A DNA stretch of 64,000 bases. It comes from Brachycybe producta (Eukaryota; Arthropoda; Diplopoda; Playtdesmida; Andrognathidae). Location: NCBI GenBank assembly GCA_036925085.1, contig JAUPFP010000009.1, positions 851,501 through 915,500 on the forward strand. Reading direction: 5' to 3'. The notes beneath the pieces were generated by a model. That model was not told the DNA's origin and did no database searches. It saw only the letters and a program-made list of their open reading frames with translations. This document shows, piece after piece, positions 1 through 11,334 of this stretch; the stretch's first letter is position 1; each line of letters starts with the position of its first letter. Position numbers and translations under genes: made by a program.

Positions 1-381
1 AGCCATTTTCTCTAAAAGAACATTTGCCCTATAGACACTTCAGCTAAATTCATTTGCCTTAAAACCATTTGTGTTAAAGACACTTGTCCTAAAAACATTT
101 GCCCTAAAACCATTTGCTCTAAAGGGACATTTTCCCTAAAACCATTTGCCATAAAGGGACATTTGCCCTAAAACCACTTGCAATAAAAGAACATTTGCCC
201 TAATCAGTAGTGTAAATTTATGTCATTTGGTATTTTTTTGTACGCCTGTGGCACGCAGAACCTATTTAACATACTAAAGCAAAAGACACACTAAACCGTA
301 TGAAAAAAAGTAGTTTTAGGGCAAATGTCCTTTAGGGCAAATGGTTTTAGGGCAAGTGGATTTAGGGCAAATGTCCCTTTA
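1..381. repeat. Satellite-armed element, family E, copy 1
   Basis: The left part (1-205) is a degenerate tandem array of the unit ATTTGCCCTAAA with short linkers such as ACC or GGGAC. The right part (about 318-381) is the same unit in reverse orientation, TTTAGGGCAAATG. Between them lies a unique core of about 110 bp (about 205-315). The same core recurs between inverted arms at 28676-28795, so arms plus core probably move as one unit. The window start cuts the left arm. No coding capacity is seen. The class is unknown. Confidence 0.75.
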
Positions 382-653
382 GAAAAAGCTGTGAAACTAT
401 TTGATGTTCGAAATTTATGCTGTACAAATTTGTAAGAAAGGAACTTCATTATCTAGACAACCTTGCAAGATTTAAGGCAGTATTTGATGAGAACCATGAA
501 AATAAATTAGTGGCACATGCTCTGCTTATGCAAAAAACCAATATTGTTTGGCCTTACTAATGTTAATTTATGAAAGCTCTTTACTATGAGCGAAGCATCA
601 CGAAACAACTTGAAACATCTTTCTTATAATGTCAAAAAAAGGCAGGCAAAACC

Positions 654-861
654 ACAGGCAATTAGAACTCGGGACAAACAGAAGTTGGCTCCGCCCTTTT
701 TATGACGACCAGCAACTACTAATTGGTTTGTTGTGTGGTTCGACGTTGAAAAGGGCGGAGCATGTGACGTCAGTCTACATATCCAACCAATTAGAAGTTG
801 CCAGTCGTCATAAAAAAAGGCGGAGCCAACTTCTGGTTTGTCCCGATTTCTAATTGCGTGT
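654..861. mobile_element. Palindromic MITE, family H, copy 1
   Basis: A 208-bp element with inverted ends ACAGGCAATTAG and CTAATTGCGTGT. The arms continue as GGGACAAACAGAAGTTGG and its reverse complement, giving a near-palindrome. It is flanked by the 9-bp direct repeat GGCAAAACC (645-653 and 862-870), which looks like a target-site duplication and would suit a Mutator-like origin. Related copies lie at 11975, 20455, 21495, 45812 and 46829. Confidence 0.7.
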
Positions 862-1072
862 GGCAAAACCTTGCTTTTTGGATTCATGACTCTTTTAAAT
901 TATTAATGTATAAGCCAGATAGTGTCACGAAATTAATTTCCCTTTTTATTCTGGAGAATATAAACCTAGAAAACTTAGTTAATTTCTTCATACAGCTCTA
1001 CCTAGCTGGTATCATTTGAGCAAAGCCTTGCCCTTTTCGGGCGGTTGCTGACTGATGACAACATTGCCCTGC

Positions 1073-1457
1073 TTAAGAGGCTACGTCACAAAATTACGTC
1101 CAAAAATCTCCACAAAGAGAGCTAGCATAGTTTATCTGTTGAGCTCATAGACTCAATGTTAAATTTTAATATACACAGTCGCGGCAATATGTTTATTTTT
1201 CATATTTAAAGTTGTCCAGTTTTGATTGTTCAAAGTACACTGTGCACCTTAAATATATGCTGATATAATGGTAAAACTCCTTTGAGTACGCCCAAATAAG
1301 AAAAACATCCATTAGAATAGAATGCTCTAAAAATATGTAAAAATAATTTAAAAACTCAGAAATAAATCAGCACGTGCGCCAATATGTTGGCTTCACTATG
1401 GTTTCATTGTCGTTTAAAAAAAAATTATTTTTAGGTGTTTTTACAAGCATTTGGCAA
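1073..1457 (+). mobile_element. TTAA MITE family A, copy 1 (left portion)
   Basis: It begins TTAAGAGGCTACGTCAC and shares the family's long palindromic arm, including GCACCTTAAATATATGCTGA and the centre CAGCACGTGCGCC. It stops where the element at 1458 begins, and the far arm is not found directly after that element, so the copy is truncated. About eleven A copies or fragments occur in the window. The best intact one is at 25876-26670. Confidence 0.7.
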
Positions 1458-2323
1458 CAGGGTGGCAGTGATTTAAATCACATTGATTTAAATCATGATT
1501 TAAATCATGATTTAAATCATGATTTAAATCAAATGATTTTTTTCGATAAAATTTATTTATTTAAACATTAAAATTATACAATAAAAACAAAACAGTTCCC
1601 AGCATTTTTCTCTACGTTTATAAAATAAAAGTCCGGTGGTAGTCCTTTCATTAATGCATTATTTTTTCGGAAGATATACTTGAGGAAATATCCCCCAATT
1701 GACTGGTGGAAATCAGGGACAAATACTGTAGATATGAATAGTAATGGTAATCTATTTAAGAACCTCAGAGGTAAACCATTTTAAGTCACCAAACCTAAAT
1801 TTTACAGTGGAGTAATTTGAAAGTTTTTCTCTTCATTGAAGGAATAGGACTTAACATGGTATACCACCATCTAGCAGCTAATATGTAAAACTGTGGACTT
1901 ACCACTGTTTACCGCTATTAGAACTTGACAAAATGTTTAAAATACGCAAATTTTACATCTTATGAAGATGTAAAATCGTGTTTTATTTTTAAAAAGTGAC
2001 TTAACACAGTTTACCTCTGAGGTACTGATTTGCTTTGGGAACTGAAAAGGCTGCAAAGCTCGTGTTTACGTTCAGAATGTTAAATTAAAAGTGCTTGAAA
2101 CTTATTATTTTCAGATTTGAATGTTTATTAACATTTTTTTTCTTGTTTTGCAATTATTTTACTAACTTAATTAACAATGTTATTATTACTCATTTTTGCA
2201 AACATCATCATGAAAAAAATTTAATATTTCATATAAATGAAAAAAAAATCAAAAAAATCTGATTTAAATCAAAAATATCGATTTATTTGATTTAAAAAAA
2301 AATCAAAAAAATCAGCCACCCTG
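1458..2323. mobile_element. hAT-like nonautonomous element with GATTTAAATC ends
   Basis: The 866-bp element starts CAGGGTGGC and ends GCCACCCTG, a 9-bp perfect terminal inverted repeat of hAT appearance. Just inside each end are repeats of GATTTAAATCAT (about 1471-1530) and their counterparts (about 2257-2310). The interior is non-coding. The 8-bp flanks do not match, so a target-site duplication is not supported. Confidence 0.6.
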
Positions 2324-2889
2324 ATTGTAATTGGTTCATAAGATAATTTTTTAAAAAATATTTAATTTTACCACTTATGTCATTTTTATGTCAATTTTTT
2401 GTTCAAAGTTTCATTTTCTTGAATCATTTTTGAATAAATGGAATTTGTTTTAATGTTCAAAACACTATGTCTAATTATTCTAGAACTAGAAAGAAAGCCC
2501 GTCTTCGATGGGTGTGATAGCGTTCCACCCCAGAAATAGATTATAACTCAAGTTACACTTGATTGATTCGCCTGAAATTTACAACATAAAGAGAGCATCT
2601 TATATTATAAATTTTCTGCTAGGCAGAAAACAAATTTTTTAAAAAGGTAAAAATTACAGTGACAAAATAAAATACTGAACACAGCAGTAACATTAAACAT
2701 TCTTTTCTACATACTGGAAATTTACAGAAATTCTGCCCGAAGTAGTTAAAGTGGCACTTTTCAGTTCTACTAATGTAGTATAATCATGGCAATCTGCTTA
2801 ATCATCATGTATGGTGATGTACCAAATGTTCTCTATAGGATTTAAGTTGAGGAAACATTTTGACCGTTCGAAAGTGGTGATATTTTGTT
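2324..2889. other. No gene seen
   Basis: AT-rich sequence with stops in all frames beyond short lengths and no recognisable repeat family except a few homopolymer runs. Confidence 0.5.
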
Positions 2890-3155
2890 TTTTTCTTATT
2901 TTTTGTGATTTTGAAATAGTCTTTAAAAATATAACCACACTTAGGAATTTTTTTGTCATTCTATTACTCGATCAGCATACATTTAAGATGCACATTGCAC
3001 TTTTAAAACTTAATATTGGACAACTTTACATAATTGCCACGACTGTGTATGTTAAAAACTTAACGTTTCTTCTTTAACATAGGGTATATGGGCTCAATAG
3101 AAAACAATGCTAGAGCTCAAATTATTTTTGCGATGTAGCTTCTTAAGACAAATAA
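2890..3155. mobile_element. TTAA MITE family A, right arm fragment
   Basis: The right-hand half of family A: a block with TCGATCAGCATACATTTAAG, then GGGCTCAATAGAAAAC, ending GCGATGTAGCTTCTTAA. The left half is absent. Confidence 0.65.
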
Positions 3156-3219
3156 TACTGTATGCTAGATGCTGAAGTTGAAACTGATGGTAGCAGTACA
3201 AAGATTGCTTAGACTAATA

Positions 3220-3870
3220 TGTAACACCCAGTAAATCGTGATCCCGCCAAAACACTAGCCTGGAGGGTGAGTGACTCCTACCTGTCCCTCCCTCCTTCTA
3301 TATTTAATACCCAAGTGGCGGACCGTGGTCACTTGGACCTGGTTACACCTCGTAGGTGTGCACAGGTAAAAGGTTGTTCTTTGTCCACTCTTTTGCTCTG
3401 CTTTTGTACTACGTCGATTACTTTATTGGCACGTGGACGCAACTTTAATTATGAATATTCATTCTTGTAACGTTAATGTTTCTATACAAGGATGTATAAA
3501 AGTGTTTACAATATGAAACTGTGTTGTCTTCTGGTCCGAAACTAATCCTTCTCTAGACAAGCCGGAGACACCATAGGGCAAGAAAGCATACGGATCTCTT
3601 ACGGGAGCAGCAGGTCTTCAAGAAAGGAAGATGAACTACAATGGCGACCAGAAGTGGATGGTAGCCATCCTTCTGAGAAGATTACACCCCCTATACTTAG
3701 TAGGACGATCACAATCAATCACCATCCGACTGCTTCTGTAGCTCGAATCGTCCTCGTGTGGTTACCACGCGATCGATCGAGGGGCGAAACAAGCTATAGA
3801 AAAGAGAGCATAATGAGTCGTCAAAGACTCAGCCAGGTCGTCAACGCTCACAAATACCTTGTACACACAT
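3220..3870 (+). mobile_element. LTR and short leader of an LTR retrotransposon (fossil)
   Basis: An LTR of about 421 bp (3220-3640) starts TGTAACA and ends ACTACA. It is followed by ATGGCGACCAGAAGTGGA, which looks like a primer-binding site, and by some leader sequence. A second copy of the same LTR with the same junction lies at 50646-51081, and the two agree across most of their length. No coding region follows here, so this is a truncated remnant. The Ty3/gypsy affiliation is a guess from the LTR layout. Confidence 0.6.
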
Positions 3871-4000
3871 GAGTTAAGTGAATTCAGATTAAATGTGTTT
3901 AGGTGAATTATACGGAATCCAGTTAAGGATATGAACCAAATAAAATAATTAATTTTAAATTGAAATATTAAATCAATATTTTCTCAATAGTTTATATATT

Positions 4001-4627
4001 AGATGCTTTGCGATTTTTCGTCCAAAAAATACACGAAATAAAATGAAAACGATATATTTTTAATTAATTTCGTTTTTTATTTATTTCGTAATTAAATTTC
4101 GTTAATGGTTTGCGTTCTGCCAAAACGAAAAAAATTAAAATAAAACACGAAATATCACATTTTTGGCTACAATTAAAACCTGAAACAAAAAGTACCTATG
4201 TGCATTACTAAAACCAGAAATCACGACGGCGACAACAAGGGATGGAAATGGTAATAACAGCAAATAAATAAAAAGTAAAAAACAATTAAATATTATAACC
4301 TACCTTTAACCTAACATCTGCTGCTTTTTGTTGAGTAAATTTAATACTTTCCTGGAGATTACATGCACTATTTTCTTCAAAATATTCTATCGTTTGTTTG
4401 AAGTGGGAAAAAAATGGCTGCTTTTTTGACCAAAATGTCAACAAACACGCATGCGCGACTATTTCGTGGTAACGAAATATAAGAAATGTTTCGTCACGAA
4501 AAATAGAAAAAATATCGTAACGACACTTGTAAAATTAGACTGAAAATACGAAATAATTTTAAATATATCGTATTTTTAATGTATTTCGTATTTTCTCACA
4601 TTTCGTTTTACAGTTCGCAAAGCATCT
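4001..4627. mobile_element. MITE with AGATGCTTTGCGA ends
   Basis: A 627-bp element bounded by AGATGCTTTGCGA and CGCAAAGCATCT. The interior is full of ACGAAAT and TTTCGT motifs in opposing orientations near the ends. The 8-bp flanks agree at six positions, which weakly suggests hAT. Non-coding. Confidence 0.55.
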
Positions 4628-4639
4628 ATTATATTTAAG

Positions 4640-5518
4640 TATTAACTGAATATTTTCAGATAATAAGATAAATCAGATTAAATCAGATAAATTGAATTCG
4701 ACATATTGTTTGTTTGCCCTTCACAAAGGGCTCTGTAGAAAACAAATGTGTTCTGGTGTTCAGGTGTGTACTAGGTATTAGGTACTTCCTCTTTTTCTTA
4801 AAGAGGTTTAACCCATTTTAACCCCAAAAAAACCCTAGCTAAACCTGTTTTAAACCAGTGGGCTGTACGTGCTAAATACGTAAAATCCTGAGTTTTTGCC
4901 AACCCTGACTGCTTTAGAAGATAAAACTGCAGCAGTTTGGTTTTTAAGAATGCATTCATTTTCGAAAGGCAATTGAAACATTTTAGTCACAGTTGGACTC
5001 AAGCTTTGTAAGGCTGCTCCTCCCATCAACTCTATTTGAAAGTTGTCATCGAACTCAAACAGCACATCAATACAAAACAATACAATACAATACAACTTAC
5101 AACTAAAGAAAAAAGTTACAATTCTTATCCATGCCTCATATTATAAACAACCAGTTCTTCACGTTATTTATTACCACTTCCTACTGACAAGAAATTTTTC
5201 TTCACTCTGTTTCTCTTGCATGACTTTCAATTCATTTATTAAAAAAAAACTCTTAACAGAAAGAAACTTTTTAGAATCAGTTCAACAAAAAAAATAAGTA
5301 GGCCTATTAGTAAAATTATACAACAACAAATTCAACAAAAACAAAAAATTCAACAGCCTTCAAATAAAATATTTTAAAAACCACACACACACACAATGTA
5401 TTTGCAGATCAGTTTAGAGTGATTATCTCAACCTAAATCAATGCTTTTCTTTGAAATTACATTTTTTGTATTTCTTCTCGTGATTATTTACTAATGTATT
5501 ATGAATGAAAACATATAT
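4640..5518. other. No recognisable gene or repeat
   Basis: The sequence is mostly AT-rich. A minus-strand frame of about 80 codons (4850-5095) is open, but it has no recognised domain and no convincing splice context. A short CA run lies near 5380. Confidence 0.4.
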
Positions 5519-6384
5519 TTAAGAGCCTAGATACAGCATTTAATTCAAAACTTCTCCTAATTAATGTAAAGCCCCGTTTTCACGATGATAGTCACTATCG
5601 CACTGTCGCGATAGCACTAACACACTATCTCGTTTGACTAGGTAGTTGATAGTACTGTCGCGATAGTAATAGTTGTTGTGTGACCGCTTGTAGGGAAATA
5701 TCCACTTTGTAGGGAAATTTGGCTTCTGGAGGGAGATCGGTAACACTGTTGTTGACTCAATGATATCTATCAAGTAGACGTCACACTGTCATGACAGAAC
5801 TATCACGTTAATTCAAGACATGTTGACAGTTGCTATCGTGAGAGTGAACTATCAGAACTTTTATGACAGTTACTCTCACGATAGAACTACTGCCGTGAAA
5901 ACGAGGCTTAAGCGCTTGGATCATTTCGATTTAAAAATGTTTTTAACGTTTTTTCTCCATGTTTGAAGTCACATAATAATTAATAGAAAAATAATTTCAT
6001 GTGCTAAGCTTATAAAAAGGAAACATCGTGAGGCGCATAGATTAATGCGCGTGCTAATTATTTTGTTTTTATTCTAAGTGGTTTTTAACGAAAGTTCTTC
6101 AAATGTTTGTAGGACGATTTTTTGGTCCTATGGGATTTAACATGGAGTTTAAAAAACGAACGATTTTGAACCTTGTTTAAAAATAGAAGGACCTTTTCAA
6201 AATTTATATAAAGCAAACACTTAAAGAACAATACTTTCTATTGTATTTTGCGCTTTACTGTATCTTCATTGAGCAATTGTGTGACTATTTGTTTGAAATT
6301 TTAGTAACACCATGTAGTAACACTCATTGGTCTTGTTGTCGTCTGCTCAAAGCAAACAATATGGAGGTGTATCTAGGCTCTTAA
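5519..6384. mobile_element. TTAA element family B, copy 1
   Basis: It starts TTAAGAGCCTAGATACA and ends GTATCTAGGCTCTTAA. The TTAA flanks and the inverted ends GAGCCTAGATAC suggest the piggyBac superfamily or another TTAA-specific group. The interior contains repeated motifs such as ACATGGAGTTTAAAAAACG and is non-coding. A family C element (5570-5909) sits inside its left part. Other copies are at 27539, 31243 and 47391. Confidence 0.75.
5570..5909. mobile_element. TA MITE family C, copy 1, nested in family B
   Basis: The ends are AGCCCCGTTTTCACGATGAT and CGTGAAAACGAGGCT. The interior is dense in ACTATCGCGATAG-like palindromes. The flanks at 9101 and 49462 support a TA target, which suggests Tc1/mariner-type mobilisation. 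Comparison with the uninterrupted family B sequence near 27580 supports insertion into B. Confidence 0.7.
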
Positions 6385-6439
6385 TTAAACTGAAGAACAA
6401 ATAAACTCGGAACTTTTCACTTTGGTTCAATCTGCTGCT

Positions 6440-7715
6440 TACTACGGAGCCCTGTAAAGGACATGCGAGATTTTTTTAAATCTCGACATGTCGACTTTAA
6501 TCTCAACACTTCAACTTTTCCCAGAATCTCGACATGTTGACTTTTAATCTATTTTATTTGGCCATGTTGATTATGCCATGTTGTGCGCACCATAGGCCTA
6601 CTATAGTAATGAAATTATTGCTGCTATAAGATGGTGCTTGCCAACGATCTATAAAGAATAGATTGGCAATTTCATAGACATCAGCGCCCCCAAACTGAGG
6701 CTACTGCAGCTACACACCGCCATGACAGTTATAGGCAGAAAGGACAGTGATCAGCAGTCAAATACATTAGGGCAGACGGGCAGAAAAGGCAGAATTTCGA
6801 TATTTATGGGCAGGTCGCAATATTTTTGGGCAGGTCAGGGTAATCGAGGGTATGTGAGGCTACGCCCTACTAAACTTAACCATTACCTGCCCGAAAAAAA
6901 CATTTCCGGAATTTAAAAAAAATTTTGAAATTTTTTGTATAGGGCAGAATGGGCAGAATTTCGTTATTTCTGGGCAGGTCGCGATATTTTTGGGCAGGTG
7001 AGGGTAATCGAGGGTAGGTGGGGGTACTACCTGCCAACAGTGAAAAAGTGAATGACTGTAACAGCAACAGCTAACTAACAGCTAACCAAATTAATTATTT
7101 TCAAAGGCTATTGAATAAATCACGTTTATGTACGTATTTTATTATTCACGTTAAATATGTGTATTTTGGTATTTAATTGTGTGAAATAAATAATTAAATT
7201 TTATTGTATTGTATTCAGTATAATTTTACGAGTAGGTTACATAAATAATGAACAAATACATTAAATTGCAGTTCCTTTTCTGAAAAAAAATATATATATG
7301 AGTTTGCTATGAGCAGCCCATAGGCAATTAAGAGCTTTTTGCCTTTTACTGTCATGGCCGCCATAGTGTTCAATTTGCCTCAAAATGGCGTCTTAACTGC
7401 CAATCTATTCTTTATAGATCGTTGGTGCTTGCAATAAATTATTTATTAGAGTATGGTGCGCGCAACATGGCATAATTAACATGTCCAAATAAGAGATTAA
7501 AAGTCGACATGTCGGGAATAAAGTTGACATGTTGAGATTAAAGTCGAAATGTCGCGATTAAAGTCGAAATGTCGCGATTAAAGTCGAAATGTCGCGATTA
7601 AAGTCGAAATGTCGAGATTAAAGTCGAAATTCTGGAAAAAGTGGAAATGTTGAAATTCTGGAAAAAGTAGAAATGTCGAAATTCTGGAAAAAAATCGTCA
7701 TGTCGAGAATAAAGT
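6440..7715. repeat. Fold-back element with TCGACATGTC satellite arms
   Basis: The left arm has repeated TCTCGACATGTCGACTTTAA units (about 6476-6560), then a unique stretch to about 6690. The right arm is its reverse complement (about 7375-7560) and continues into roughly five 20-bp units of AAAGTCGAAATGTCGCGATT (to about 7700). The centre carries two direct copies, about 180 bp apart, of a block rich in GGGCAGGTCGCGATATTT (6765-6860 and 6940-7030). The head GGAGCCCTGTAAAGGACATG resembles that at 49065. Confidence 0.65.
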
Positions 7716-7964
7716 CGATGTAATAATAATAATTAATAATTGACCTTTATTGATATAATAATAATATAAAAGAAAAATCTTATATATAAAACAAAGTCGA
7801 TATTTCTTTGCACATCAAAGGCTTTTGAACAGTGAGGGCTGGCGTCATGAAATTTGCACAGGTTATTTTTTTACAGAATTTTCAAGTTAATGCAACTATT
7901 TTCAGCTCTCTACGTCATTCGCATTCCGGAGTTTTACTAGTGGTAGGCAATATAAGGATGGGAC

Positions 7965-8090
7965 CTCGCAAGCTAAATATCGATATTGACATCGATAGTG
8001 ATATCGAAAAGGTCACTATCGATGGTTCAATATCGAATATCGACATCGAAATATCGATATGTCGATACTATCTATGGCCACCCCTAATAG
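7965..8090. repeat. Cluster of ATCGATA motifs, possible hAT-like remnant
   Basis: Within about 110 bp the sequence repeats AATATCGATATTGACATCGA-type palindromes many times and then ends CTATGGCCACCCCTA. Such short palindromic clusters next to a CCACCCC end occur in nonautonomous hAT elements, but no matching left end was found. Confidence 0.35.
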
Positions 8091-8539
8091 GCAAACCGTT
8101 TCATTTTAAAAAGATTAGGAATCTGAAACAGGGAAAATAGTTTCAATGCCTTAAGATAGGGAATGCACCCCTACGGAATTCCATACCAACACATAAATAA
8201 TGTATTTTTGAAGAGGTGCGGAATTCTAGGAACCTGCAGAAGTATATATAAAGCTGCAGAATTCTTTGGGTTGGCTGTGAAAGGGGTGCAGTTTTTTGTC
8301 ACAGTTGCCGTGTCTTAGCACCAATATTCTTTGATCTGTTTCAGAGAAATTAATCTGAGATTTTAAAACCAGGGCGAAGCCGGGTATAAAAGCTAGTAAT
8401 ACAATAAAATAAGATAATACAATCAAAAATAAATCATATCGTGGTCGTCTATTTGCCTATGTTTACAGCTCAGTTCATCCGATACTGCAGCCATAAAACG
8501 TGACTTAGCTACAATTTGTCTTGACTGATCTGTAAAGCT

Positions 8540-8915
8540 GGAACTTCATACCTGCTACCTTGAGCATATAGCGTGTGACTAACGACATAGCGACTTGAAG
8601 TAGCAAGTTGCTAGTCGCTGGCACACACTACATATGTGCTGCACCTACAGTACAAACGTTTTGGGCGTGTCTTCATGGTGTGTGATATCATAAAAAATGC
8701 CGTCGAAGACGCCATATGCAACAAAATCTGGTCTCTTGATTGGTTATTGGGTAGCGACTTGAAACGTTTGCGACCTGAAGCTTCTGTTTGAACAGAAGCT
8801 TGCCGACTGAGTAGCAAGTCGCGAACGCTTTGACAAGTCGCTAATAGTTGCTTGTATATGGTATGAAGACGTGCATGTGCGCTGACACTCGCTTGAGGTA
8901 GGTCGCTCGATGTTG
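8540..8915. repeat. Inverted-repeat element rich in TAGCGACTTG
   Basis: The two halves share GAACTTCATACCTGCTACCT versus AGGTAGGTCG/TATGGTATGAAGACG-type sequence in inverted orientation, with several AAGTCGC/GCGACTTG motifs between. It contains a perfect 10-bp stem GAAGCTTCTG...CAGAAGCTTG near 8780. It is probably a MITE. The ends were not fixed. Confidence 0.4.
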
Positions 8916-9100
8916 CGTGAATGAAGTTTATAAGCTTAAGAGAAACTCAAATTCTGGGTACTTTTACAGTCATAGAACTCTTGATTCAATTTTGTAGTAC
9001 GTTTTATAATAAGTCAATCATTAGGCCATGCCTGGAAGTAACACGTGACATGTCGAGATTAAAAAAATTGCAAAAGTCCTCTGCAATGCTCCATAGCTTA

Positions 9101-9695
9101 AGCCCCGTTTTCACGATGATAGTTGTCACGATAGTTGCTGTCATGAGAGCAATTTATCGCAAGAACTATTATCGTGAAAACCACCTGGTAGTCAACTATC
9201 GCACTGTCGCGATAGCACTATCACACTATCTCGTTTGACTAGATAGTACTGTCGCAATAGTAATAGCGCAGAATAAGGAGACTTGCTGTGACAGAATTTC
9301 ATCACCTTGGACTGAAAGCTTGTCTTATTTTAACCGGTTACTTGATAGCCGCCACTGTGGAATGTATTACTGCGTACATGCGCAGAAAAATTCTGTCACA
9401 AGTTAATTGCTCAGTTTCCCTTCTGTTGCTCTCTTTATTCTGTGGTAATAGTTGTTGTGTGCCCGCTTATAGGGAAATATCCACTTTGTAGAGAAATTTG
9501 GCTTCTGGAGGGAGAGAGGGGGCAACACCGTTGTTGACTCAATGATATCTGTGAAGTAGACGTCACACTGTCATGACAGACAACTATCACAAATTACTTC
9601 AAGATGTGTAGACAGTTGCTATCGTGAGAGTGAACTATCGCAACTTTCATGACAGCTACTCTCACGAAAGAACTATCGCCGTGAAAACGAGGCTT
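9101..9695. mobile_element. TA MITE family C, copy 2, with a nested small element
   Basis: The ends AGCCCCGTTTTCACGATGAT and CGTGAAAACGAGGCT are flanked by TA. About 175 bp (9267-9440) interrupt the family consensus. This insert has ends CGCAGAATAA and TTATTCTGTG, and the direct repeat GTAATAG flanks it. Copy 1 lacks the insert and reads straight across the same site. Confidence 0.7.
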
Positions 9696-9699
9696 ATCA

Positions 9700-10222
9700 C
9701 TTAATCTATTTTCATTTATTCTCATTCTACAAAACAAAGTTACAATCGATTACAACAAGAAATTGTAATCAATGTTAATCGCAATTATTTCAATCAGTTC
9801 CAGTCTAAAAACTTCACACACGTGGTGTATATTTTAATTGTTTCTACAGCTAGACGAACGAAAGCTTTATTTGGGTTTATTTTAAGTTTGAAAAAAAAAA
9901 ATTTGTTTTCTTTCAATTTTACAATTAAAATATGCATTAAGTGTAATTATTTTTTATTTATAATTTAGTGAACGATTGTTCTTCTGAACATACTTCAGTA
10001 ACTTATTAAATTTGTACGGGTCAATACAACAAGTATATAATTATATACTATTTTAAGTGTCCATAAGGACCATAACAAAACAACTGACCTATATACTCCG
10101 TAAGCAGTAGGGAAAACTGAGGTTAACCCTACATCAGGGTTAACTGTGAAAAAGAACTTGGTTAAATGGGAATTAAAAAAAAATGCCAGAACTATTTTAA
10201 TAAATACATGTACAGAGTGTCC
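9700..10222. other. No gene seen
   Basis: AT-rich sequence without a long reading frame or a recognised repeat. Confidence 0.5.
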
Positions 10223-10223
10223 G

Positions 10224-10915
10224 AAAAAGAACCTTGGAGTTTTAAGAAGCTACATCACAAAATTACTTCGAAAAATCTCCGTAATGGGCGCTAGTATCGT
10301 TTTTCTATTGAGTCCATAGACCCGATGTTAAAGAAAAAGTGTTAAAAGTGTTATGTTTCTTTTTCATATTTAAAGTTGTCCGATATTAAGTTTTCAAAGT
10401 ACATTATGTGCACCTTAAATATATGCTGATCACGTGATAGAATGACAAAACTATTTCAAGATCGCGAATTTCTAACTCTTACGTTAAACTCAATTGAGTA
10501 GTATACGCGCCAAATAAGAAAAAAAAAAGCATCCATTAATTAAAATGGTCGTAAAAATAATTTTAAAATCCCAGAAAAAAATCAGCACATCCGCCAATGT
10601 ATTGGCTATTAGTCTAAGGTTAATTGTGGATTTTAAAATTATTTTTAAGTATTTTTCAAAACATTTTAATGGATTTTTTTTTTGCTTATTTGGGGCGTAC
10701 TCAATAAGAGTTAGAAATTCGCAATTTTGAAATAGTTTTTAAAAATATAACCACACTTTTTGTCATTCTATCACTCGATCAGCATATGTTTAAGGTGCAC
10801 ATTACACTTGAAAACTTAATATTGGGACAACTTTAAATATGAATAATAAACAAATATTGCTGCAACGGTGTATTTTAAAAATTAATATTTTTTCTTTAAC
10901 ATTGGGTCTATATAT
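10224..10915. mobile_element. TTAA MITE family A, near-complete copy
   Basis: Both palindromic arms are present, from TTTAAGAAGCTACATCACAA to the CTTTAACATTGGGTCTA block. There the right end gives way to an ATCT microsatellite (10911-10940). Confidence 0.7.
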
Positions 10916-10966
10916 CTATCTATCTATCTATCTATCTATATACATATATATATTATATATATAATA

Positions 10967-11320
10967 TCCCAGGTCTGTGTATCTGTCTGTCTGTCTTTCT
11001 GTCTGAAATAACGCTGTACAACCATTGAAGCACATCGGAATTTATATAAATTTAAATAAATGAAGAAATGAACAGCTTTTTTTTCTTCTCAAGGTCAACT
11101 ATATGTTGCACCCTTCCCATCCAAGAACCCCATGATATTAAATTGGAGAGGGGGAAAGGTTGGATGGAAAGTGTAGAAGGGGGGGGGGGCGAGAGAGAAA
11201 CGTGGAGGGAGGAAAAGTGGGAGGGGGTGACTGAAATTGAAATGAAATTAGTAAAAAAAAAAATATAAAAAGGGGAGGGGATAATAGTTGCAAAATTAAA
11301 CTACAGTTTATTACAGGCAA
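10967..11320 (+). mobile_element. Helitron-derived nonautonomous element, copy 1 (5' part)
   Basis: It starts TCCCAGGTCTGTGTATCTG directly after a TA-rich run. It then follows the family order: CATCGGAATTTATATAAATT, a TCTCAAGGTCAACTATATG block, then purine-rich GGAGAGGGGGAAAGG tracts. The 3' hairpin and CTAG end are not present in the expected order, so the copy is incomplete. Confidence 0.6.
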
Positions 11321-11334
11321 TTGTGCCATAAAAA

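Noticed and set aside
4850-5095. Minus-strand 81-codon frame with non-repetitive composition
   Set aside because: No domain, no convincing splice signals and no neighbour in phase. Kept only as a note.
7832-8140. A 102-codon plus frame
   Set aside because: Its second half is translation of the ATCGATA palindrome cluster (DIDIDSDIE), so it is not a gene.
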